Assembly (NCBI GenBank): GCA_002361655.1
Contig: DETM01000043.1
Location: forward strand, 551-62,167
Direction: 5' to 3'
DNA length: 61,617 nt
Origin: Prevotella sp. UBA3288
GTDB taxonomy: Bacteria; Bacteroidota; Bacteroidia; Bacteroidales; Bacteroidaceae
Program-made: the position numbers and the translations under genes
The notes under the pieces: generated by a model
Seen by the model: the letters and a program-made list of their open reading frames with translations, nothing else
Database searches by the model: none
Told to the model about the DNA's origin: nothing
Shown here: one piece after another, positions 52,962-59,440 of the stretch
How positions within the stretch are numbered: position 1 is the stretch's first letter
How the letters are laid out: every line of letters starts with the position of its first letter

Positions 52962-54425
52962 ATGAAAGAAGAAATATGCAATAAAATTAGGCAGCACTTT
53001 TCTGCCATGTCCATCTATAAAGACCCTGCATCTACGGGTAGTCTGTTTGTAGGTCGTAATCTTCCTGCCTTCGTGAAGGACTTCCTGCTAAAGCGTTATC
53101 TGAATGTTCAGACGGGAGAGGTAGACAAGTTGGCCTTGACGCAGTTTCTCGACAAGGTGATACCTTCGCAACAAGGTAGCGTGAAGGACCGCTTACAGAA
53201 TGGTGAAGAAGTCACCTTGCTGGCACGTTTCACAGTGTATATCGACATCATCAAGAACGAGCGACAGTTTGCCATACCCGACTACAGCATAAAATTGCGA
53301 GAGGGTATCATTCCCGAATATGTCTATTCGAAGAACTCTGGAGATTTCGTGGATGGCGAACGCTGGGGCATCATTAAACTCTGTCTGCTGCCAGACAGTA
53401 ACGGTAAGACCAGCCATATACAGATGGTGGACTATAAGCCGTTCAAGCCCTATAGTTCTGTGGATGTTGGCTATTTGGCTGATGCTCGCCAGTATTTCAC
53501 TACGCAGGAGTGGATAGACGTGCTGCTGTCAGCTATGGAGTACGACCCTGACGGCTTTGCCTCATTGACACAGAAGCTGGAGTTCCTGACTCGTCTGCTG
53601 ATATTCATCGAGCCAAGGCTGAACGTGATTGAATTGGCTCCAAAGGGAACGGGTAAGAGTTTTGTGTTTGGCAATCTGTCAAAGTATGGCTGGTTGGTAA
53701 GCGGCGGCAAGGTGACACGCGCCAAACTGTTCTTCGACAAAACCAAGCAGCAGAACGGCATCATCAAGAATCACGACTTTACGGTGTTTGACGAGATACA
53801 GACCATTGTGTTCCAGGAACCGGCAGAGATACAGGCTGCCTTGAAGTCATATCTGGAAAGCGGTAAGACGACTATCGACAATAATGAATTTACCTCAGAA
53901 TGTGGGTTGATGCTGATGGGTAATATCCCCTTGTCAGCGCATAATGTTCCGTTGTCACAGATGTATTTCAGCAACTTGCCAAAGAATTTCCAAGAGTCAG
54001 CATTGCTTGACCGCTTCCATTGCTTCATCGAAGGTTGGCTGTTACCACGAGTGGATAAGAGTATGATCTTCAAGGGATGGACTATCAATGTAGAGTATTT
54101 CTCAGAGATTCTTCACTCCATGCGAACGCAAAATACCTACGGACTGCTTTTCGATCAATTGGTCAAGTTCGAAGAGAAAGCAGATGTCCGTGACAGTAAT
54201 GCCATCAAGCGCATAGCAACTGCCTATATGAAACTGCTCTTCCCCCATTGGCACAGGATAGAGGATGTCAATGAAGATGAGTTCCGTATGTATTGTCTTG
54301 ACCCCGCCATTCATAGACGTGGCATCGTAAAGACACAATGCCACAACATAGACCCTGAGTTCAAGACTCGTATGCCGGTTGTAGATATTGTAGAACGAGG
54401 ATTTACAGAAAATAAGCTTTTCTAA
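52962..54425 (+). CDS. brxL: BREX AAA+ protein BrxL, short form
   Basis: Lon-related AAA+ protein that, in characterised systems, forms a DNA-encircling multimer. The 487-residue product has Walker A APKGTGKSFVFG at about 226-237 and Walker B FTVFDEIQTI at about 271-280. NNEFTSECGLMLMGNIPLS and LLDRFHCFIEGWLLPR (sensor/arginine-finger region) follow. It lacks the additional C-terminal peptidase-like domain of the ~680-residue BrxL of type 1 systems; short BrxL forms are known in type 4, so I do not call it truncated. The next gene starts three bases after its stop. Confidence 0.88.
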   Translation: MKEEICNKIRQHFSAMSIYKDPASTGSLFVGRNLPAFVKDFLLKRYLNVQTGEVDKLALTQFLDKVIPSQQGSVKDRLQNGEEVTLLARFTVYIDIIKNERQFAIPDYSIKLREGIIPEYVYSKNSGDFVDGERWGIIKLCLLPDSNGKTSHIQMVDYKPFKPYSSVDVGYLADARQYFTTQEWIDVLLSAMEYDPDGFASLTQKLEFLTRLLIFIEPRLNVIELAPKGTGKSFVFGNLSKYGWLVSGGKVTRAKLFFDKTKQQNGIIKNHDFTVFDEIQTIVFQEPAEIQAALKSYLESGKTTIDNNEFTSECGLMLMGNIPLSAHNVPLSQMYFSNLPKNFQESALLDRFHCFIEGWLLPRVDKSMIFKGWTINVEYFSEILHSMRTQNTYGLLFDQLVKFEEKADVRDSNAIKRIATAYMKLLFPHWHRIEDVNEDEFRMYCLDPAIHRRGIVKTQCHNIDPEFKTRMPVVDIVERGFTENKLF

Positions 54426-54428
54426 CTG

Positions 54429-56390
54429 ATGGTTGTCTATTATCTCAATAAGGTGAGCGAGAAACTGACAGACTATCGCTATCCGATCAAGGAAGGCGAC
54501 ATCTGTATGCTGTATGATGGAGATGTCGTTAAGACTATTTATGTGGATAGCGAGACGGAGACAGATTCCATCTGGCGTGACTTCAAGTTCATAGATTCCA
54601 AGTCTTTGAAGAGTTATCATCTTCCCAAGACAGATAGCGTGCTTTGCGCTCCTGTTGGCGACAAGCATGCCATTGGCGATACAGCGCTGTTGACTCAGTT
54701 GATTCAAGAGTGTAAAGGGGAGTGGCTTTTGGATTTTCTGAATGAGACATCAGCAGTTCTCTCTGGATTTGTGGATTACTGGGACTTGATGGTATTGAGA
54801 CGTCTTACTGGAGATGATGATATTGAGATAGCATACGGAGACGAAGAAGCTTTATCTGCTTTTATAGACGAACCCGATGAAGATGACGAGGATGAAGAAT
54901 TGGAAGATGAATACGAGGAAGAATATACAGACGTTGACATCTTGCCAAAAAGCTATGATATCAAGTGGTTCTGCCTTTCAGCCTTGAGTTGTATAGAAGG
55001 TCTGATGGACAAGCGTAGCTATCAGATACTTCATGATACGTTGCAAGGCGATTCGAGAAGTGATATAGCGTCTCGCTTTCATCTTACCCAAGAACGGATT
55101 CGACAGATTGTTGTGAAAGCGACTAAACAGGCCAAGGAGCTGCTCATAGAACAACGTCAAAGCCTTGAAGAAGCGAAAGCGGAGAATGCGAAGCTGAGGG
55201 TGCAGATGAATCTTCTGAGAGAAGATTTAGAAGGGTTAAAGAAACTTGTCCCTCAAAATGTGTTTATATATAAATCGGAAGAAGGGGATATAAATGCAGA
55301 ATTAACAGAGTTGCTGGAAACCCCTTTGAAAGATATAAACCTACCCGTACGGGCTACCAATATACTCCTATTTATGAAAGTTAGCAAGTTCGCGGATATA
55401 CCACAAATAGAGAGTTCTATGAAACTGTTGAAGGTAAGGAATAGTGGTAGGAAGACTCTTCTCGATGTTTCGCATTTATTGGAAGACTTTCATCTAGATT
55501 TCGGTATGTCATTAACGGAAATTATCGACGTTTTAAAGAAGGCTGATTGGCATGATGCCAAGAGGAAGTGGATGGAAAAAGGCGAAGAGGAGAATCGTAA
55601 AGAGCGTGATGGATATGAAAATAATCGTCGGGAAGAGAAATATAGCAATGGTAACTTCGGAAAAGAGTCTCATCCAATTTCGAATGGAGAAGACAAGAGG
55701 ATTGGCTGGACTGTGAGATTGTTCCCGTCTCAGCAGATAGGTGTCATAGTAAAGGTGAGGACTGATGAAAAAGGAATGAAGAAGCTGGTCGTTAAAACCA
55801 ACGAAGGCAATACGATGGTGATTGACGATGTTCTATATCTTTATGAGGTATTGAGGAAAAGTCCAAAACCAACAGCAGAGGTCGGCATTGTGAAGCAGAA
55901 AGAAACAGAGAATGTAAAGACGGAAGAAGCGACTATCGTACTCACGAAAGAGATAATCGAAGCTGCACGGACACCTAATGGTGGATTTACAAGAAGTCAG
56001 TTGGCCGCTATTGGGATAGACTGGCCTGCGCCTCAGGACTGGATAGAGGAAAAGGTGGGAACGATGATTACGCCTTCCCAGTTGGCTGAATTTAACCGTA
56101 TTGAATATGTGGCAAAGCCACAGAAGCAATTCATCCAAAGTGAAAGTTCGACAACTTATAAAAATGTTGCTTTCAATTCGGATGACCGAAGAAAGATGGA
56201 GGCTATCTTACAGGCGATGACTCATTTCTATGCGCCTGCTACTCCTCGTGACATTTCCCGAACCATCAGCCGTTCTGCATGGGGCGACGAAGCAATACGA
56301 GAAGATACTGTGGACTCGATATTGAAACGTCTACCTGAGGTCGAATATATAAAATGGGGTAAGTATATCCTTAAAAGTAGAAACAAGTGA
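54429..56390 (+). CDS. Unusual putative transcription regulator: sigma-region-4-like HTH plus RNA polymerase alpha-CTD-like domain
   Basis: Last gene of the BREX operon, 653 residues, not a known BREX core gene. Seen in order: an N-terminal part of unknown fold (1-145); a very acidic stretch (146-168); a helix-turn-helix like sigma-70 region 4 (RSYQILHDTLQGDSRSDIA, LTQERIRQIVVKA; about 196-238); a coiled coil (238-273); and a helix-hairpin-helix domain like the alpha-subunit C-terminal domain (LLETPLKDINLPVRATNILLF ... LLKVRNSGRKTLLDV; 293-362). A charged linker comes next, then a small domain (about 395-480), and a C-terminal winged-helix-like segment (about 585-653, MTHFYAPATPRDISRTISR). 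It could bind DNA and RNA polymerase and regulate the operon or a phage promoter. Confidence 0.7.
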   Translation: MVVYYLNKVSEKLTDYRYPIKEGDICMLYDGDVVKTIYVDSETETDSIWRDFKFIDSKSLKSYHLPKTDSVLCAPVGDKHAIGDTALLTQLIQECKGEWLLDFLNETSAVLSGFVDYWDLMVLRRLTGDDDIEIAYGDEEALSAFIDEPDEDDEDEELEDEYEEEYTDVDILPKSYDIKWFCLSALSCIEGLMDKRSYQILHDTLQGDSRSDIASRFHLTQERIRQIVVKATKQAKELLIEQRQSLEEAKAENAKLRVQMNLLREDLEGLKKLVPQNVFIYKSEEGDINAELTELLETPLKDINLPVRATNILLFMKVSKFADIPQIESSMKLLKVRNSGRKTLLDVSHLLEDFHLDFGMSLTEIIDVLKKADWHDAKRKWMEKGEEENRKERDGYENNRREEKYSNGNFGKESHPISNGEDKRIGWTVRLFPSQQIGVIVKVRTDEKGMKKLVVKTNEGNTMVIDDVLYLYEVLRKSPKPTAEVGIVKQKETENVKTEEATIVLTKEIIEAARTPNGGFTRSQLAAIGIDWPAPQDWIEEKVGTMITPSQLAEFNRIEYVAKPQKQFIQSESSTTYKNVAFNSDDRRKMEAILQAMTHFYAPATPRDISRTISRSAWGDEAIREDTVDSILKRLPEVEYIKWGKYILKSRNK

Positions 56391-56403
56391 CTCGGGGATA
56401 GGT

Positions 56404-56646
56404 ATGGAGAAAAAGTTTGTCTCCTTGTGGGACTTGCAGGTTGAGATGCGAGACGAGGAGATCATGGATGGTTCAAGGTGAAGGGTTTAAGGTGAAGGGT
56501 TCAAGGTTAATGGTTCAAGGTCCTTGGGCTCACCACGGGTTGACTGGCTGCCGGCCCTGCGGCGCGTGACAGACGGCAGGATAATGGTGGTGAGGGAGGA
56601 CGAAGCCACTTGGCAAAGAAGCATAGAGTGGGTCATCCCCGCCTGA
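56404..56646 (+). pseudogene. Gene remnant interrupted by simple repeats
   Basis: An ORF of 25 codons (MEKKFVSLWDLQVEMRDEEI...) runs into a GGTTCAAGGTGAAGG-type simple repeat and stops. A further open frame (SPRVDWLPALRRVTDG ... SIEWVIPA, stop at 56644) lies beyond it. Together they look like the ends of one short gene split by repeat expansion. Family not recognised. Apart from this and the 76-bp repeat, 56391-56706 holds nothing I can identify. Confidence 0.35.
56505..56580 (+). repeat. 76-bp direct repeat, copy A
   Basis: Matches 58002-58077 with three mismatches in 76 bases. It contains the segment coding WLPALRRVT in the remnant above. The copies bracket 1.4 kb with the HigA gene and several gene fragments. 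Confidence 0.85.
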
Positions 56647-56706
56647 CCTTGGGGGCTTTTACCCTGCCTTCTTTCTGAAGTGATTCCAAATCAAGTCTGA
56701 AGTGGG

Positions 56707-57084
56707 TTATGCCAGTACTACGTCTGCCGGTACTCCGAGCACTTTGTGAAGGCTGCGGGCAACATCGAAGCTCAGCGGGCGACGACCATGAAGCAGATCG
56801 CTGAAGGTGGTGGCACTGATGCCTATCATGCGGGCTGCATCTTTTTGCTTCAGACCTCGCTCTTTTACTTGGCTCAGGATGGCTTCGGTGAGCAGTGTGC
56901 TCATCCGTCCGGGTAGCGGATGGTAGGCGCGGCCATATTCGTTGAGGGCTTCGCTCAACTTCGTGAACTCTGCCTTCTCATCGTCGCTGAGCAGTTCCAT
57001 GTCGCCCAACGCGGTACCTCTCGTAATCAGATGCTCTATTCGAGCCTCGTAGTCCTGATATTCCTTTTCGTTCTTGATGGTCAT
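56707..57084 (-). CDS. HigA-like helix-turn-helix antitoxin, no toxin partner visible
   Basis: A 125-residue protein with an acidic N-terminal half and a C-terminal XRE-type helix-turn-helix (QKDAARMIGISATTFSDLLHG, about residues 80-100) followed by SFDVARSLHKVLGVPADVVL, as in the HigA2/'HTH XRE' antitoxins that follow HigB toxins. No HigB-like ORF lies next to it; the neighbouring DNA holds remnants, so it seems to be an orphan. It has its own promoter. Confidence 0.85.
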   Translation of the reverse strand: MTIKNEKEYQDYEARIEHLITRGTALGDMELLSDDEKAEFTKLSEALNEYGRAYHPLPGRMSTLLTEAILSQVKERGLKQKDAARMIGISATTFSDLLHGRRPLSFDVARSLHKVLGVPADVVLA

Positions 57085-57151
57085 ATCCTAAATATTTTTG
57101 ATGTCTTTATACCCACAAAATCTGCCGATGGGAAGTCTGCCTTTCTTTTCT

Positions 57152-57184
57152 GCAAAAGTACGATATTTATACGGAATTACCAAA
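57152..57184 (-). promoter_or_regulatory. Promoter of the HigA-like gene
   Basis: Minus strand: TTTG (57181-57184), 20 bases, TACTTTTGC (57152-57160). The leader is about 65 bases. Confidence 0.7.
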
Positions 57185-57210
57185 GGATTTTTGTAAATTC
57201 TTCACAAATT

Positions 57211-57379
57211 CATGAACTTTTGAGATTAAGTACAGGAGAATTGGAAAAAGATTCAGTTTGTCGGAAATTCCGACGAACTGCTGCTGATGGTAAGGAATAC
57301 AATACACAATATTATAATCTCGATGCCATCATCGCTGTAGGCTACCGTGTGAACAGCATCCGCGCCACGCAGTTCCGGC
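57211..57379 (+). pseudogene. Fragment of a RhuM-family virulence/defence-island gene
   Basis: An open frame of about 55 codons reads HELLRLSTGELEKDSVCRKF ... TAADGKEYNTQYYNLD, AIIAVGYRVNSIRATQFR. This is the N-terminal signature of RhuM proteins (YNLD.II.VGYRV.S..ATQFR). The match stops abruptly at 57379, where sequence homologous to the end of mod begins in another frame. No start codon or remainder exists. RhuM genes are frequent inside restriction-modification loci. Confidence 0.7.
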
Positions 57380-57523
57380 AAGGTGGAACTGGTGGCACTG
57401 CCCACAGCTATCTACGATGCCTATCAGAAGGTGCTGCCTAAGCGCAGGGAGAAACTATTGGCAGAAGAAGAAATAATAATCCCTACTAATCTGTTCGAGG
57501 GAATTGTAGAGGACGAATCATGA
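57380..57523 (+). pseudogene. C-terminal fragment of a second mod gene
   Basis: Codes for KVELVALPTAIYDAYQKVLP and on to LFEGIVEDES, clearly homologous to the last 48 residues of the intact Mod (KVELVALPAAIYDAYQKVLP ... LFEGQGV). Several substitutions and a three-residue length difference show that this is a diverged relative rather than a recent copy. Everything upstream is deleted and replaced by the RhuM fragment. Confidence 0.85.
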
Positions 57524-57531
57524 GAAAGGAA

Positions 57532-57603
57532 TCATTTATCATCGTAATGGCCGTAGGCAGAGAGAACATTCACCTGGTCGGAAAGCCTTACTTCATACAT
57601 CAT
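57532..57603 (-). pseudogene. Internally deleted YoeB/Txe-like toxin
   Basis: Starting at ATG 57603 or 57600 inside the antitoxin end, the frame reads MMYEVRLSDQVNVLSAYGHYDDK and stops (split here: first ten residues resemble a toxin N-terminus, the last about twelve, SAYGHYDDK, the conserved YoeB-type C-terminus with its catalytic HY). The whole middle of about 60-80 residues is missing in frame, so the toxin cannot be active. Confidence 0.6.
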
Positions 57604-57850
57604 AGCCCAGTCTCCTCAGATGAGTTGTTAAGTCTTCACCAGGAAGCAAAACGGAATACTCTCCACGTGCTGCTTGCTGTTCAGCACGCTCAATCTTTGC
57701 AAAGAATTCCTCCTTTGTCATCAAGGTTGGGTCTTCTTTCTCCTTCACCAACTTTCGCAAATATTTCGCCACACGTTTCATCATGGGCTCGCTGTCGGCA
57801 AGGATACTCATGTCGCGCCAAATCTGTGCATTTAATTGTACTGTTGTCAT
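57593..57850 (-). CDS. Antitoxin left beside a deleted toxin
   Basis: An 85-residue protein (MTTVQLNAQIWRDMSILADS ... LLPGEDLTTHLRRLGYDV) with a helical N-terminus and a C-terminal tail, of a Bacteroidetes antitoxin group found with YoeB/Txe-type toxins. It resembles the 39.8-40.0 kb antitoxin in its TNVQL/TTVQL beginning. The stop codon overlaps the start of the degenerate toxin. Promoter: TTTG (57901-57904), 19 bases, TAATTTTGC (57873-57881), minus strand. Confidence 0.8.
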   Translation of the reverse strand: MTTVQLNAQIWRDMSILADSEPMMKRVAKYLRKLVKEKEDPTLMTKEEFFAKIERAEQQAARGEYSVLLPGEDLTTHLRRLGYDV

Positions 57851-57910
57851 ATCTTCAATCTGTTTTGTGGTTGCAAAATTAAGAAATTATTCTGAATAAA
57901 CAAAGAAAAC

Positions 57911-58006
57911 GATGAAAGATTCGATTAAGACGTGTCAGGGGGACAGATGGTTCTTGCGTCCCTTCGGTAGCAAGCGAGCGGAACTCGAGCGCAGTGTTCA
58001 GGGTTA
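57911..58006 (+). pseudogene. Start of a second res gene, joined to unrelated sequence
   Basis: The bases GATGAAAGATTCGATTAAG and the preceding 50 bases match those at the start of the res remnant at 42.99 kb. After six codons (MKDSIK) homology ends and an unrelated frame (TCQGDRWFLRPFGS...) runs to a stop. This marks a deletion end point. Confidence 0.55.
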
Positions 58007-58077
58007 ATGGTTCAAGGTCCTTGGGCTCACCACGGGTTGACTGGCTGCCGGCCCTGCGGCGTGTGACTGCCGGCAGG
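58002..58077 (+). repeat. 76-bp direct repeat, copy B
   Basis: Partner of 56505-56580, three mismatches. Same orientation. Confidence 0.85.
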
Positions 58078-58095
58078 GCAACTTATATTTCGTGC

Positions 58096-58329
58096 TCATC
58101 CTTCAATTTCTTTAATCAGGTCGTTGAGGCTGTCGTATTCATATACACGCCCTTCGTCAAGGTCGCGCAGTGAACGTTCGTAGGAAGACAGGCGCATGGC
58201 GGGCGTGATGGTGTTGCCGTCGCCGATGGTGGCTACACGTACCGATGCCACACCACGTATCAGTTTCAGAGCCTTTTTGATGTCGGCTATGAGCGCGTTG
58301 TCTTCCAGCGTGATAATCATCTGTGTCAT
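58096..58329 (-). CDS. Orphan antitoxin-like protein
   Basis: A 77-residue protein, MTQMIITLEDNALIADIKKA ... YEYDSLNDLIKEIEG. Its N-terminal pattern (MTQ, acidic IxLED/NIED, helical repression segment with IRGVASV) matches the RelE-partner antitoxin at 42.7-42.9 kb (IKGVTID). No toxin ORF follows; the downstream sequence is the direct repeat. It is probably a relic or an anti-addiction orphan. Confidence 0.75.
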   Translation of the reverse strand: MTQMIITLEDNALIADIKKALKLIRGVASVRVATIGDGNTITPAMRLSSYERSLRDLDEGRVYEYDSLNDLIKEIEG

Positions 58330-58340
58330 CTTTGAGAAAT

Positions 58341-58772
58341 TTTGCTAAAAAAGTCGAAAAACCTACACCTTTTGTTCTAACCATCTGTGTGTAAGGTGTT
58401 TAGAGGGTGTATGTTGGTCGAAAAAACGAGGGCAAACATACACCTTTTGAATTTTCTTGTACATGTTTGACAAAATCTAGGAGTGCTTCTGATTTTGTTT
58501 CACTACCGTTTCTAAAATTGAAACAAACAGTTTCCGCAGTAGAAACAGTTTGTTTCTATAGTGGAAACAAATAGTTTCTATTTGATATGTCATTGTGAAA
58601 CTGCCTCATAATCAGATAGATAAGTGCTTTAAGTGTATAAAAATCTTGTAAAGAGCGCCCAAAAGGTGTATGTTTCCCCTCCAAAAAACACCAAACATAC
58701 ACCCTCTAAATGCATTATGTACAGAGTGTTAGCGCAAAAGGTGTAGGTTTTTACGAAAATTAGCACAAAAAT
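58341..58772. repeat. Nested inverted-repeat element of about 430 bp
   Basis: Outer arms 58341-58416 and 58687-58772 are near-perfect complements over about 60 bases (for example AACCTACACCTTTTG with CAAAAGGTGTAGGTT, and TTAGAGGGTGTATGTTGG with its partner). Inside, CAAACATACACCTTTTG (58434-58450) pairs with 58659-58675. The centre (58517-58580) has alternating GAAACA/TGTTTC blocks (GAAACAAACAGTTTC, AGAAACAGTTTGTTTCT, GGAAACAAATAGTTTCT). No ORF of note is inside. It may be a MITE, a regulatory array or a transfer-related site. Confidence 0.75.
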
Positions 58773-58903
58773 AAAATCGTGTAACATCGTGTCCGACATC
58801 TTTGTACATAAAATGTTTGTAGTGATGTCCATGAGCGTCTTTAAGGGCGCAAGCGTTCAAATGGTGCATTGAATGTGTATGGACAAAAAATCTTTTTAAT
58901 TTC

Positions 58904-58935
58904 TTGCGGATATTGAGAATTTTGACTAATTTTGC
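58904..58935 (+). promoter_or_regulatory. Promoter of the cupin gene
   Basis: TTG (58904-58906), 20 bases, TAATTTTGC (58927-58935). The leader is about 26 bases. Confidence 0.7.
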
Positions 58936-58961
58936 TCACGATAATTTAATTACGAGTAACA

Positions 58962-59435
58962 ATGCAAAAGATGCTTAGTTGGGTGCTTGCCGCCACCCTT
59001 GTTAGCGGCCTCAGCATGATGACCTCATGCAAGAAATCGAATGCTGAAACGATTGATGAAAATCAGGTCAATCAAGTGGTCAGTACCGAACTGATTCGTA
59101 CCAGCCAAAGTTGGGACGGCGTGGAGTTGCCCGACTATTTCGAGGGGCGGCCGGAACTGGTTGCCGTGAAGTATGTGTTTCCTGCCGGTCAGAAGTTGGG
59201 CTGGCACCACCACCCGGTGATGAACTACGGCGTGCTGGTTCAGGGCGAACTGACCATCATCGGACAGGACGGCAATGAGAAGGTGGTGCACGAGGGCGAG
59301 GCTGTGGTGGAGATGGTGAACACCATCCACCATGGTGAGAACCGCGGCACGAAGCCCGTCGTCCTCTATATGTTCTACCTCTCGCAGAAAGACCTGCCCC
59401 TGGCAGTGCAACATCCGGAGATTCCTCTGGATTAG
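58962..59435 (+). CDS. Cupin-domain lipoprotein
   Basis: A 157-residue protein with a lipoprotein signal (LVSGLSMMTSC, cysteine at residue 22), so probably anchored to the periplasmic or outer-membrane face. The cupin core has the metal-binding pattern GWHHHPVMNYGVLVQGEL (histidines at about 87-89) and a second motif with HHGENRG. The reaction is unknown; single-domain cupins of this type are often annotated as dioxygenase- or isomerase-like. The next gene starts a few bases after its stop. Confidence 0.88.
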   Translation: MQKMLSWVLAATLVSGLSMMTSCKKSNAETIDENQVNQVVSTELIRTSQSWDGVELPDYFEGRPELVAVKYVFPAGQKLGWHHHPVMNYGVLVQGELTIIGQDGNEKVVHEGEAVVEMVNTIHHGENRGTKPVVLYMFYLSQKDLPLAVQHPEIPLD

Positions 59436-59440
59436 TGGTG

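Noticed and set aside
52962..54425. brxL as a truncated gene
   Set aside because: It ends cleanly with the next gene three bases later, and short BrxL proteins of about 450-490 residues are known.
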